Source: Verrucomicrobiota bacterium
Lineage (GTDB): Bacteria > Verrucomicrobiota > Verrucomicrobiia > Limisphaerales > UBA1100
DNA length: 46,076 bases
Assembly: GCA_028343615.1 (NCBI GenBank)
Contig: JAOLZA010000018.1
Span: 1 to 46,076, forward strand
Direction: 5' to 3'
Below are positions 26,900 to 35,759 of this stretch, in pieces. Both the position numbers and the translations under genes were made by a program. The number at the start of each line of letters is the position of its first letter. The stretch's first letter is position 1. The notes beneath the pieces were generated by a model that was given only the letters and a program-made list of their open reading frames with translations, ran no database searches and was not told the origin of the DNA.

Positions 26900-28069
26900 T
26901 CAGGGCAATGGGGGCGGGCCATCATCGGCGGCGCCAGGCAAGGGCGGCGGGCCGAATAAATCGGAAAGCTCAGGCACTTCTCCGGCCTTCGTCCATGCGC
27001 CCATACCTTTGGCCCACACGAGCATGTCGGTTTTGAAGCTGCCGTCATCGGCCATCTTTTGCAAATGCCCCAAACCGTACGGGCCATATTTTTGATCATT
27101 GATCGCTACGGTATATTCCGTACCCGCGGCAGCGGTCGCACCTGGGAGGGGCGGGGCCTGTTGTGGTTGTGTGGCTGCGGGTTGCGTTGCACCCGTTGCG
27201 GCAGCACCCATTTGGTTACCCATCATCATGCCCATGCCCATGCCCATACCGGCACCGGCAACACCTCCGGCCCCGGGGTTGTTGGCCAAATCACCCATTG
27301 CGCGGCTGGCGCGCAGGGCGGTGAGGTTTTGCATCGCATTGGGATCGGCGTTGGCGAGTTTACCCGCGCTGAGGCGGCTCATCTCCATCAACTCCTTGCG
27401 CACATCGTCCGGCATGGAGATACTGCCCACGCGGAAGCGCGTGATCTCAAGGCCGAGCGTGCCGAAATATTCCTGCAACGGCGCTTGCAGCTCCTCGGAA
27501 ATATCCTTCATTTTGCCGGTGAGCTTGGCGGGGTTCAGTTCCATCTCGCCCAGCCGATCGCTGACGTTCATCAGGATTTCCTCACGCAGATCGTTGGAAA
27601 TTTCGTCCACCTCAAAATTGCCATCGGTACCCACCTTCTCGGTCAAAAACATTGCAGGATCCGCAATCTGGATCACATAGCTACCATTAGCACGCAGGTC
27701 AAACATTCCGTACCCCGCACACTCCACTGTCACTGGCGCGCGCGTGCCCCACTTGAGGTCTGTGATTTTGGTGGTTTTGAAAAAATAAATCTCTGCCTTA
27801 AAGGGGCTTTCGAAGCCGTGTTTCCAGCCCATCAACGTGGACAGAATCGGCAGGTTGGCTGTGGTCAGCTCGTGCGTGCCTGGCTCGAACACATCCGCCA
27901 CGCTCGTGCTGCCTTCGTTGACAAACACTGCCGCCTGCCCCGGCCGCACCACCAGCTTTGCGCCATTTTTAATTTCGTTATTATGCCGCTCGAAGCGGTA
28001 CACCATCGTATCCTGCCCGTCATCGAGCCACTCGATAATGTCAATAAATTGTCCAGATAACCATCCCAT
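26900..28069 (-). CDS. SPFH-domain protein (YdjI-like) with C-terminal GYF_2
   Basis: 389 residues. Residues 1-240 form an SPFH/band-7-type domain of the YdjI 'virion core protein' class: IEWLDDGQDTMVYRFER, VRPGQAAVFVNEG, ITRFRVGSISMPDDVRKEL. A Met/Gly-rich hinge (GMGMGMGMMMG) and a Pro/Ala/Gln-rich linker follow. A GYF_2 domain (about 315-370: YGPYGLGHLQKM, MLVWAKGMGAWTKAGEVPEL) and a Pro-rich tail (GPPPLP repeats) close the protein. GYF domains bind proline-rich peptides, so the tail could bind GYF_2 domains of itself or its partner. SPFH proteins oligomerise at membranes. It is the first gene of the minus-strand operon. AAAGG lies about 8 nt upstream of the ATG. Confidence 0.82.
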   Translation of the reverse strand: MGWLSGQFIDIIEWLDDGQDTMVYRFERHNNEIKNGAKLVVRPGQAAVFVNEGSTSVADVFEPGTHELTTANLPILSTLMGWKHGFESPFKAEIYFFKTTKITDLKWGTRAPVTVECAGYGMFDLRANGSYVIQIADPAMFLTEKVGTDGNFEVDEISNDLREEILMNVSDRLGEMELNPAKLTGKMKDISEELQAPLQEYFGTLGLEITRFRVGSISMPDDVRKELMEMSRLSAGKLANADPNAMQNLTALRASRAMGDLANNPGAGGVAGAGMGMGMGMMMGNQMGAAATGATQPAATQPQQAPPLPGATAAAGTEYTVAINDQKYGPYGLGHLQKMADDGSFKTDMLVWAKGMGAWTKAGEVPELSDLFGPPPLPGAADDGPPPLP

Positions 28070-28176
28070 GATAAATGCCTTTTCGTTAGGGTTGCTGTGT
28101 TTGTAGGGAAAGTATCGCTCAATCTAGGAGAACGCGCAACCCTGATGTGCCACCCATTGAGACTGGCAGGCTTGTC

Positions 28177-28191
28177 ATCGATTTTATCGAT
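28177..28191. repeat. Double ATCGAT site in divergent promoter region
   Basis: Two copies of the palindrome ATCGAT separated by TTT lie between the divergent SPFH operon and the acyltransferase gene. It could be an operator; no other copy supports this. Confidence 0.2.
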
Positions 28192-28231
28192 TTCCACTCC
28201 TAGGCTTCTTGCGGTAGAGTTCGGCCCACGG

Positions 28232-30379
28232 ATGAATATTTGGGCGAATCGATTATTTTTGAAACTGATGCGTTGCGGACTGCGGGTGTGGTTTCGTTTT
28301 CGCGCGATCAACGAGGAGGCCACGCGTGGCGAGGGGCCGTTGCTGCTGGTCCCGAATCATCTTTCGTGGATTGATTGGCTGTTCGTGGGCCTTTGCCTAG
28401 ATCCGGATTGGAAATTTGCCGCATCGGAAATGCCAGCGCGCACCAGCAAACTCCACGCGTGGATTCTCGGCAATCCGCGCATCATTCTGATTGGAGCCGA
28501 CCCGGTGGCGTCGTTGAAAAAAATGACGTCGCATCTCGAGGCGGGCGGTAAGTTGCTACTCTTTGCTGAAGGGCGGATGAGCCGCACGGGGAGTTTGCAG
28601 CGGCTCTTTGATGGCACGGGGTTTCTCGTCCAAAAAACAAATGCGAAGGTGATCACATGTTATTTGCGCGGCGCGGCGCGGGTGTTGGCGAGCCCGCACG
28701 GGGGTTGGACGAAGTGGTTCCCAAAAGTGACGGCGCATTTCAGTGACCCCGTCGAGCCGCCGCAATATGAGGGTAAGCCAGCGGAGCAACGGGCGAAGCT
28801 CAACCAATGGCTGCGTGATCGGATGGTGAATCAGCAGTTTGAAACTGAGATGGAGCACGGCCCGCAAACGATTATCACCGCGCTGGCCGCGTTGGCTAAA
28901 CAAATTCCGCATGAGGTGGCACTGGAGGATATGACGTTTCAAACGTTGACCTATAGGCGACTGCTTATTGGCACAGATTTGCTGGCCGCGCAGTGGGAGC
29001 GGCTACTGAACAAACGCGCTGAACGCGTGGGGGTAATGCTGCCGAACGTGAATGGTAAGGTGGCCACGCTTGCCAGTTTGTGGGCGTGCGGCAAAGTGCC
29101 GGCGGTTTTGAATTACAGCGCCGGTGTAGCCACGATGCTGCAGTGCGCGGAGCTGGCAGGCATTAAACAGATTATCACGTCGAAAGCGTTTTTAGAAAAA
29201 GCAAAACTGGAGCCGGAACCGTTTGAGGCAGCGGGGGTGGAGTTGGTTTATCTGGAGGACGTGCGCGAAAACATTTCCGGCCTCAGCAAAATTTTCACGT
29301 TGCTGAACCACAAGCTTAACCCGCTCGCGGGACATTACACACCGTTTACCGACACGGCGGTGGTCCTCTTCACGAGCGGCTCCGAGGGCGTGCCCAAGGG
29401 CGTGGAACTGACCCATCATAATCTACTCGCCAACGTGCGCCAATGCGACTCGGTGATCGATCTCAAAGAATCCGATCGTTTTTTTACCTGCCTGCCGCTC
29501 TTCCACAGCTTTGGGCTCACGGCGGGCTTGTTGCTGCCGCTGTTGCGCGGCAATTTTGTTTACCTGTTTCCATCGCCGCTGATGTACCGGCAAATCCCTA
29601 TGGTGTTTTATGATCGCGATTGCACGGTGATGCTTGCAACGAATACTTTTCTCAACGGCTATGCACGTTTTGGCCAAGCTGCTGATTTCGCCGAGCTACG
29701 TTATGTGATTTGTGGGGCCGAAAAAATTCAAGAAGCCACGCGTGACGTGTGGGCGCGGAAGTTCGGCGTGAGCTTAATGGAAGGCTACGGCGCTACCGAA
29801 ACCGGCCCCGTGCTCAGCACCAGCACCATCCTCGAAAGCCGCGAGGGCGCGGTGGGTCGGCTGTTCCCCGGTGTCGACTATCGGCTGGAGAAAGTCGATG
29901 GAGTGGAGGAAGGGGGCAAGTTATTGGTCAAAGGCCCGAACATTATGAAGGGCTACCTCAACCCCGAGCCCAACGCGGAATTTCAAAAACTCGATGGTTG
30001 GTACGACACCGGCGACATCGTCACCGTGGACGAGGACCGCTACATCACCATCAAAGGACGAGCCAAGCGCTTTGCAAAAATTAGTGGCGAAATGGTCAGC
30101 CTCACCGCCGTGGAAAATGCATTGGCCGGAGCGTTCCCGCAACACGGAGAAGATTGCGCCGTCGCCGTTGTGGCCCGACCCGATGCGGAAAAAGGGGAGC
30201 AACTCATCGCCGCCACCAATAAATCCGCGCTCGAGTTGGGCGAAATTCGCGAAGCCATCACCGCCGCTGGTTTGCCCAACCTCGCTGCTCCCCGCGAAAT
30301 CAAAGTGCTCGAAGAAATCCCGGTCCTCGGCTCCGGCAAAACAAATTATCCGGAATTGAACAAATTAGTTCAGAGCTAG
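28232..30379 (+). CDS. aas: Bifunctional acyltransferase/acyl-ACP synthetase (Aas-like)
   Basis: 715 residues from the ATG at 28232, almost the length of E. coli Aas. The frame is open to 28097, but those 45 residues look non-coding and precede the conserved acyltransferase start. The N-terminal PlsC-like domain has NH43LSWID48 (HX4D) and FAEGRMSRTGSL. The C-terminal AMP-forming ligase domain has VVLFTSGSEGVPKGVELTHH (P-loop), GYGATETGP and the hinge YDTGDIVTVDE...IKGRAKRFAKISGE. Aas re-acylates lysophosphatidylethanolamine with fatty acid activated on ACP, at the inner membrane. No MFS domain (LplT) is fused. It is divergent from the SPFH operon and convergent with the ABC exporter. Confidence 0.88.
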   Translation: MNIWANRLFLKLMRCGLRVWFRFRAINEEATRGEGPLLLVPNHLSWIDWLFVGLCLDPDWKFAASEMPARTSKLHAWILGNPRIILIGADPVASLKKMTSHLEAGGKLLLFAEGRMSRTGSLQRLFDGTGFLVQKTNAKVITCYLRGAARVLASPHGGWTKWFPKVTAHFSDPVEPPQYEGKPAEQRAKLNQWLRDRMVNQQFETEMEHGPQTIITALAALAKQIPHEVALEDMTFQTLTYRRLLIGTDLLAAQWERLLNKRAERVGVMLPNVNGKVATLASLWACGKVPAVLNYSAGVATMLQCAELAGIKQIITSKAFLEKAKLEPEPFEAAGVELVYLEDVRENISGLSKIFTLLNHKLNPLAGHYTPFTDTAVVLFTSGSEGVPKGVELTHHNLLANVRQCDSVIDLKESDRFFTCLPLFHSFGLTAGLLLPLLRGNFVYLFPSPLMYRQIPMVFYDRDCTVMLATNTFLNGYARFGQAADFAELRYVICGAEKIQEATRDVWARKFGVSLMEGYGATETGPVLSTSTILESREGAVGRLFPGVDYRLEKVDGVEEGGKLLVKGPNIMKGYLNPEPNAEFQKLDGWYDTGDIVTVDEDRYITIKGRAKRFAKISGEMVSLTAVENALAGAFPQHGEDCAVAVVARPDAEKGEQLIAATNKSALELGEIREAITAAGLPNLAAPREIKVLEEIPVLGSGKTNYPELNKLVQS

Positions 30380-30385
30380 GTAATG

Positions 30386-30402
30386 CGGTTTCTCCGAAAC
30401 CG
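30386..30402. terminator. Hairpin between convergent genes
   Basis: CGGTTTC-TCC-GAAACCG is a perfect 7-bp stem located 7 nt after the aas stop and 11 nt before the convergent ABC exporter stop. No T-tract follows on either strand, so termination is only a possibility. Confidence 0.3.
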
Positions 30403-30412
30403 AACCCCATCA

Positions 30413-32245
30413 TTATTCCTCAAGTTTCTCGAAACTCTCTTCGATGAAGGTGGTGTTTTGGATTCGCGCGAGCTTGGCGTAGAGGCCGTTTTGTTCCAGT
30501 AAGGTTTCGTGCGTCCCGCGTTCGATTATCTCACCGTTCTTTAGAACCAAAATTTGGTTGGCTTTACGAATCGTACTCAATCGGTGAGCGATTACAAAAC
30601 TGGTGCGACCTTCCATTAGGTGCTCGAGGGCTTCTTGAATCAATCGCTCGGTGGCGGTATCCACGCTGGCCGTGGCTTCGTCGAGGATGAGCAGCGGGGC
30701 GTCGGCGAGCAATGCGCGCGCGACGCTGACACGTTGTTTTTCGCCGACGCTGAGTTTCACGCCGCGTTCGCCCACGCGGGCGTCGTAGCCTTCGGGCAGT
30801 GCGGTGATGAATTCATGGCAATTCGCAGCTTTGGCGGCGGCGATGAGTTCGTCCTCGCCGGCATCGAGTTTGCCGTATTGGATGTTCTCGCGGATGGTGC
30901 CGTTGAAGAGGAACGGTTCCTGACTCACAATGGCGATGTGTTGACGCAAGGACGCCAGCGAAGTGTCGACTACGCTTTGCCCGTCGATGGTCACGCGCCC
31001 GGAACTGATTTCGTAAAATGCTGGCAACAAATTCACGAGCGTACTTTTGCCTGCGCCGGTTGGGCCGACGAGTGCGATCATTTCCCCGGGTTTGGCGTGC
31101 AGCGAAATGTTTTTCAAAATCGGTCGCTCTGGTTCGTATTCAAAACCGACATCCTTATAAATCACTTCGCCCTTCACCGGCTCGTGCAGTTCGGTTTTGC
31201 GGGCTTCGTCGCGTTCGATGTCGTGGTCTAGAATATCGAACACTCGCTCGCCGGCTGCGCGCGCGCTTTGGAGCATTTGATTTAGCCCGTGCAAGCGCGC
31301 CACCGGTTCGTAAAACAGCATTAAGTAAAACAGAAATCCGACCAATTCGCCTGTGGTCATATTGTCCGCCATCACTTCCTGTCCGCCAAACCACAGCACC
31401 AGCACGATGCCGAGCGCTGCAAAAAAATTCATTGCGGGATTGTAATTCGCCCAAGCACGCATAATGCCTAGGTTGCCTTTGCGCAGCGCATTGGCGCGGT
31501 CGGCGAAGCGCGCGTCCTCGTGGTCCTGTCGCCCGTACGCCTTGATTTGTCGGATGCCCTGCAGATCATCCATCAAAAGCGCGTTCATCGAGCTGGCGGC
31601 TTCGCGTTGGCGTCGGTAGCGGCGATGCGCGGTGAGTGTGTACCACAACGCGCCCGCGGCCAGCAGCGGAAGTGGTGAGAGCGCGACGGCGGCCAGAAAT
31701 GGATTGGTGTAAAATAAAATGCCACTGATGCCACCGATGCAAAGGATAGCGACGGTACCTTGTTCGGTGCCGTCAATGAGTACGCGTTCGACGTTGTTAA
31801 TGTCTTCGACCACGCGCGTCATGAGATCGCCGCTGGAGCGTTTGTCAAAGTAGTTAACTGGCAACCGCTGTAGTTTGCCAAACACTTCGCGCCGCATATC
31901 GAAGATGACGTTTTGCTCAAAATGATTGTTGATGCGAATGCGGAGGCTGTTAAAGAGATCACGCAGGAGGAACGCCCCCGCCATTGCAAGCACGGCCCAT
32001 TTGAGGCGTTGTATGCCGCCGTCTTTTTGGATGATGCCGTCGATGATGTATTCGGTGAGCTTCGGGTACGTGAGCGCGCACAGCAGCGAAAGCACCGCGC
32101 AGCCAACGGTGGCTAGTGCGAGGAGCTTGTAAGGCAATAGATATTTCCACACGCGCCTGAGGACTCCGATCGTGGAACGCTTGCGCGCGGTGAAAGTGGG
32201 ATCGCCCGCGGGTGCGGAATGATCAGCGTGACTGTGACTGGACAT
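30413..32245 (-). CDS. MsbA-like ABC exporter (fused permease-ATPase)
   Basis: 610 residues. A His-rich N-terminus (SSHSHADHS) precedes six transmembrane helices (about 35-330) and one nucleotide-binding domain with Walker A GPTGAGKST near residue 393, Q-loop SQEPFLF, signature LSVGEKQRVSVARALL, Walker B LLILDEATASVD and H-loop VIAHRLST. This is the half-transporter architecture of lipid or multidrug exporters working as homodimers. MsbA-type lipid A/phospholipid flipping or drug export are both possible; adjacent genes do not decide. It lies 60 nt downstream of a small MORN-type gene on the same strand. Confidence 0.92.
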   Translation of the reverse strand: MSSHSHADHSAPAGDPTFTARKRSTIGVLRRVWKYLLPYKLLALATVGCAVLSLLCALTYPKLTEYIIDGIIQKDGGIQRLKWAVLAMAGAFLLRDLFNSLRIRINNHFEQNVIFDMRREVFGKLQRLPVNYFDKRSSGDLMTRVVEDINNVERVLIDGTEQGTVAILCIGGISGILFYTNPFLAAVALSPLPLLAAGALWYTLTAHRRYRRQREAASSMNALLMDDLQGIRQIKAYGRQDHEDARFADRANALRKGNLGIMRAWANYNPAMNFFAALGIVLVLWFGGQEVMADNMTTGELVGFLFYLMLFYEPVARLHGLNQMLQSARAAGERVFDILDHDIERDEARKTELHEPVKGEVIYKDVGFEYEPERPILKNISLHAKPGEMIALVGPTGAGKSTLVNLLPAFYEISSGRVTIDGQSVVDTSLASLRQHIAIVSQEPFLFNGTIRENIQYGKLDAGEDELIAAAKAANCHEFITALPEGYDARVGERGVKLSVGEKQRVSVARALLADAPLLILDEATASVDTATERLIQEALEHLMEGRTSFVIAHRLSTIRKANQILVLKNGEIIERGTHETLLEQNGLYAKLARIQNTTFIEESFEKLEE

Positions 32246-32305
32246 CGCGGGAATGGAACCGATAAGACGTCAAGACGCCAAGGTTTATTTGAAATGAAGG
32301 GAAGA

Positions 32306-32653
32306 TTAAATCGGAACGCCGTCTTTGTCCCAGTGTTGGGCTTGGGCGCATTCGCCGTTGGTGATGAAAAATTCTTCGCGCTTTTGGCCGTTGTCGTACC
32401 AGCGCGTCCAATGGCCTTCGGGGCGGCCTTCTTGGAAGAACCCTTCAGCGGTCACACGGCCCCGTAGGTCGACTGCTTGCGCGCGGCCGGTATAGGCGGT
32501 GTGTTCACTTTGGAAATAGGAAAGGCAGTCGAAGAAATCCTGTGAGGTCGGCATGTCCTGCACTTCGCCCACCACATCGCGCAATTCCAAATCCGCAAAG
32601 CGGACTAATCGCACACAGCGCGGTGTGAAAATATGATGTCCTGAATCCTGCAT
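32306..32653 (-). CDS. Small MORN-repeat (YwqK-like) protein
   Basis: 115 residues, no signal peptide. The C-terminal half carries two MORN-like units (GRVTAEGFFQEGRPEGHWTR, WYDNGQKREEFFITNGE), as in proteins annotated 'toxin-antitoxin YwqK-family antitoxin'. No toxin gene adjoins it, so the antitoxin label is not supported here. The N-terminal half is unrecognised. Start ATG at 32653. It may share a transcript with the downstream ABC exporter. Confidence 0.65.
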   Translation of the reverse strand: MQDSGHHIFTPRCVRLVRFADLELRDVVGEVQDMPTSQDFFDCLSYFQSEHTAYTGRAQAVDLRGRVTAEGFFQEGRPEGHWTRWYDNGQKREEFFITNGECAQAQHWDKDGVPI

Positions 32654-32761
32654 GAACCTCCCTCTGCGCGAAAGGTACCCTGAGGCATTCCTCTGGCCTA
32701 CGAAAACTTATCAACTATTTCAGCCTTCTGCCTTTTGCTCGCAACCATTAACCTCGCGGGC

Positions 32762-34783
32762 GTGTCACGGGAGTACACATTACAGCCTTATCGAGACTCG
32801 GTTGATTTACAAATCGACTATGAGGTGGAGCTAAACGAATCGCAACGCGCGGCTGTCACCGCGTTGCCTGGGCCGGCGTTGGTGATTGCGGGAGCGGGCT
32901 CGGGCAAGACGCGCACGCTCACGTATCGCGTGGCATATTTGCTGGAACAAGGCGTGCCGGCGGACCGCATTTTATTGCTAACGTTTACAAATAAAGCGGC
33001 CAAGGAAATGATGGGGCGGGTGACCGATTTGATTGGGCGGGATATGAGCGAGCTTTGGGGCGGTACGTTTCATTCCATTGGCCATCGCGTGCTGCGGCGG
33101 CACGCGGAGACACTGGGGTTCACGCGGTCGTTTACCATTCAAGATCGTGAAGACGCCAAAGGGCTCATCACCGCGTGCATCGCCGAGGCGGACATCGACG
33201 TGAAGGCCACGCGCTTTCCCAAGCCGGATGTGGTTGGCGACATCGGTTCGCTCGCCATCAACAAACAAGTGCCGGTGAGCGAAATTATTGAGGACCGCTA
33301 TCCGTGGTTTGAGCCGTTGACTGAGCAAATCACCGACGTGCTCAATCGCTACACCAAACGAAAGCTCGCGAATGGGCTTATGGATTTTGATGATTTGCTG
33401 GTGTTGTGGCTGCGCTTGATGAAGGAGCACGAGGACTTGCGCGCGATGTATCAGCAGCGGTTTCAGTTTGTGTTGGTGGATGAATATCAGGACACGAATT
33501 TGCTGCAGGCGGAGCTGATTGATCTGCTGGGCGCGCGCTTCAAAAACGTAATGGTGGTGGGCGATGATTCGCAGAGTATTTACTCATGGCGCGGCGCGAA
33601 TTACGCGAATATTATGGAGTTCCCCAAGCGTTATTCCGGTGCGCAGGTTTACAAAATCGAAACGAACTACCGCAGCACGCCGGAGATTCTCAACCTCGCC
33701 AATGCCGCCATCGCCGCCAACACGAGGCAATTTGCCAAGGAACTGACCGCGTGTCGTGATTCCGGCGAGAAGCCGGCGAAAGTGGTGTGCAGTGCGGCCG
33801 ACGAACAAGCGGCCTTTGTGGCGCAACGCGCGCTGGAGCTGCGCGAGGAGGGCATCGAGCTAAGCGATATGGCGGTGCTGTATCGCTCGCACTTTCACGC
33901 GCTGGAATTGCAGCTCGAACTAACGCGTCGCAACATCCCATTTTCCATTACAAGCGGCGTCCGGTTTTTTGAACAGGCGCACATTAAAGATGTGACGTCA
34001 TACCTCAAGTGGCTGGCTAATCCTCGCGATGAACAGGCCTTTAAGCGACTCGTGCTGATGCTGCCAGGCGTGGGCGGCAAAACGGCACTCAAGTTATGGG
34101 GCCAATTTCTGACTGCGCACGCGGGCAGTCGCCCCTTGGCGGAAGCCGTGCAGCTTTGCTCCGGTGTTCCAAAAAAAGCAAAAGTGCCGTGGGCGCAGTT
34201 TTCCGCAACGGTTGCCCAGCTCGAAACCAAACAGGTGGCGGGCGATGCGGGCGCAATGATATCTCTGATTTTAGAGGCGGGCTATTCGGATTACGTCGAA
34301 GCGAATTATGACAAAGCACCGCAGCGTAAAGATGACATCGAGCAGCTCAGCGTCTTTGCGCGCCAATACGAATCGCTGGAAAGTTTTCTGGCCGAGCTGG
34401 CGCTACTCACCAACGTGGAGGCCGAACAGGAACGATCCGAAAATGAGGACGACGAGAAACTTCGCCTCACGACCATTCACCAAGCCAAGGGGCTGGAATT
34501 CAAAGTGGTGTTTGTCATTATGCTGTGCGACGGGATGTTTCCGAGCAATCGCTCGCTCGATTCGCTGGACGGCGAGGAGGAGGAGCGGCGCCTCTTTTAT
34601 GTCGCCATCACACGCGCGATGGACGAGCTGTACCTTTGCCATCCACTCATCCGCACCGTTGCCGCTGGTAGCAGTGATGATATGATTCAACTCCCGTCGC
34701 GTTTTCTCAAAGAGTTGCCCGATGAATTGTTTGATGAATGGAAGATTGGATCGTTTGATCCGTATCAGCAGGGCGCGTTTTAA
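32762..34783 (+). CDS. UvrD/PcrA-type superfamily 1 helicase
   Basis: 673 residues from the GTG at 32762 (SREYTLQPYRDSVDLQIDYE), a start that matches the N-terminal form of related PVC helicases; a TTG at 32735 would add nine residues. Motifs in order: Q-motif ELNESQRAAV, I GAGSGKT (44-50), Ia TFTNKAAKEM, II LVDEYQDTN, III GDDSQSIYSWRGA, IV ETNYRST, V TIHQAKGLEFKVVF, VI RRLFYVAITRA. It is a 3'-5' DNA helicase for repair and replication restart. No nuclease domain and only a short C-terminus, so RecB/AddA is excluded. Probably monocistronic; a palindrome follows its stop. Confidence 0.92.
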   Translation: MSREYTLQPYRDSVDLQIDYEVELNESQRAAVTALPGPALVIAGAGSGKTRTLTYRVAYLLEQGVPADRILLLTFTNKAAKEMMGRVTDLIGRDMSELWGGTFHSIGHRVLRRHAETLGFTRSFTIQDREDAKGLITACIAEADIDVKATRFPKPDVVGDIGSLAINKQVPVSEIIEDRYPWFEPLTEQITDVLNRYTKRKLANGLMDFDDLLVLWLRLMKEHEDLRAMYQQRFQFVLVDEYQDTNLLQAELIDLLGARFKNVMVVGDDSQSIYSWRGANYANIMEFPKRYSGAQVYKIETNYRSTPEILNLANAAIAANTRQFAKELTACRDSGEKPAKVVCSAADEQAAFVAQRALELREEGIELSDMAVLYRSHFHALELQLELTRRNIPFSITSGVRFFEQAHIKDVTSYLKWLANPRDEQAFKRLVLMLPGVGGKTALKLWGQFLTAHAGSRPLAEAVQLCSGVPKKAKVPWAQFSATVAQLETKQVAGDAGAMISLILEAGYSDYVEANYDKAPQRKDDIEQLSVFARQYESLESFLAELALLTNVEAEQERSENEDDEKLRLTTIHQAKGLEFKVVFVIMLCDGMFPSNRSLDSLDGEEEERRLFYVAITRAMDELYLCHPLIRTVAAGSSDDMIQLPSRFLKELPDELFDEWKIGSFDPYQQGAF

Positions 34784-34794
34784 ACCAGATTCAG

Positions 34795-34823
34795 GTAGGG
34801 CGTGCTCTCAGAGCGCGACCTAC
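34795..34823. repeat. 29-nt palindrome between convergent genes
   Basis: GTAGGGCGTGCTCT-C-AGAGCGCGACCTAC forms a 14-bp stem with one G.A mismatch and one G.U pair (effective loop about 7 nt). It starts 11 nt after the helicase stop and contains the apbE stop codon. Without a T-tract it resembles REP-type intergenic palindromes more than a terminator. Only one copy is present in this window. Confidence 0.45.
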
Positions 34824-35689
34824 TGCAAAACACGCATTCCCACTGGCGCTTCCAATTCCGGCTCCACCAAAAACGCTGTCGCCCACGCATCACTTTCCGT
34901 GGCGGAATCGCACACCACCACAGCTACGCGTGCCGCTTGCGTGGGGTGGCCTGTGCGGGGATCGATGACGTGGCCTTGTTCGTTGCCTTTAGCGTCAATG
35001 AATGACTTACCGCCGATGCCGGAAACGGACAGCGATTCATTATGCAAATCAACAAATTGCAGCGGCAACTGGTTTTCATCGGGATGTTCCACTGCCACGC
35101 GCCAGGGAGTTCCATTGGCTTGGGTGCCGCGCGCGTAGACGGTGCTGGTGCCACCGTGGATGAGGAAATTTTCAAATCCATTTTCGAGCAATAACGCAGC
35201 GGCGCACTCCAGCGCGTAACCTTTGCCGATAGAGCCGAGGTCGAGCATCACACGATCTCGCGCGAATTGTACGGTGGTTTCGGTGGCGTTAAGTTGGATG
35301 TGCTGCATCCCCGTGCACGTAAGAGCTGCAGTGATGGCATCGGCGGTGGGTTCCGCGCCGCTGTCGTTCATGAAACGCCAGCACTTCGTCAATGGCGCGA
35401 GGGTGATGTCGAAGGTGCCTTGGGTTTGTTGGCTCAAATCCATGCAGCGTTCGAGCAGCGTGAAGACTTCAGGTGATATCCGCACGGGCTCGAGCGAGGC
35501 GCGTTGGTTGAGGTGGGCAATTTCGCTGGTGGGTTGGTACAGGCTTAGGATGCTTTCGAGTCGTACGATTTCCGCCAGCGCCTCTTCGGCGGCGGCTCGC
35601 AAAGTGGCTTCGGGCGCGCCGTGTATGGCGACCTCGAAGCGAGTGGCCATCGCCTCGGCGGCGACGGTGGTGGGATGCTGGACGGTCAT
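34820..35689 (-). CDS. apbE: FAD:protein FMN transferase
   Basis: 289 residues. ApbE links FMN to Thr/Ser of flavoproteins such as NqrB/C and RnfG/D through a Mg-dependent reaction with FAD. Family motifs: ATRFEVAIHG near the N-terminus, FDITLAPLTKCW, LDLGSIGKGYALE, FLIHGGTSTVYARG, GHVIDPRTGHP and the metal-site region SDAWATAF. Unlike most ApbE proteins there is no signal peptide or lipobox, which suggests a cytosolic form. No nqr, rnf or FMN-binding-domain gene is in the window. The start is only 22 nt after a strong terminator. Confidence 0.93.
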   Translation of the reverse strand: MTVQHPTTVAAEAMATRFEVAIHGAPEATLRAAAEEALAEIVRLESILSLYQPTSEIAHLNQRASLEPVRISPEVFTLLERCMDLSQQTQGTFDITLAPLTKCWRFMNDSGAEPTADAITAALTCTGMQHIQLNATETTVQFARDRVMLDLGSIGKGYALECAAALLLENGFENFLIHGGTSTVYARGTQANGTPWRVAVEHPDENQLPLQFVDLHNESLSVSGIGGKSFIDAKGNEQGHVIDPRTGHPTQAARVAVVVCDSATESDAWATAFLVEPELEAPVGMRVLQ

Positions 35690-35711
35690 TGTGCTGTCGG
35701 TAGCACGTTAC

Positions 35712-35741
35712 AAAAAAGGCTCCACGGTTACCCGCGGAGCC
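35712..35741 (-). terminator. Intrinsic terminator after the Gfo/Idh/MocA gene
   Basis: On the minus strand GGCTCCGCGG-GTAA-CCGTGGAGCC forms a 10-bp stem (one G.U) with a GNRA tetraloop, followed directly by six T (plus-strand 35712-35717). It lies about 19 nt after the oxidoreductase stop and 22 nt before the apbE ATG. Confidence 0.85.
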
Positions 35742-35759
35742 CGTGAATTTTCAATGGTC

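Noticed and set aside
28097-28231. 45-residue N-terminal extension of the Aas-like protein
   Set aside because: It lies in the divergent promoter region, and the acyltransferase domain begins right after the ATG at 28232.
32306-32653. Antitoxin of a toxin-antitoxin pair (YwqK-type label)
   Set aside because: No toxin-sized neighbour exists; MORN-like repeats alone do not show antitoxin function.
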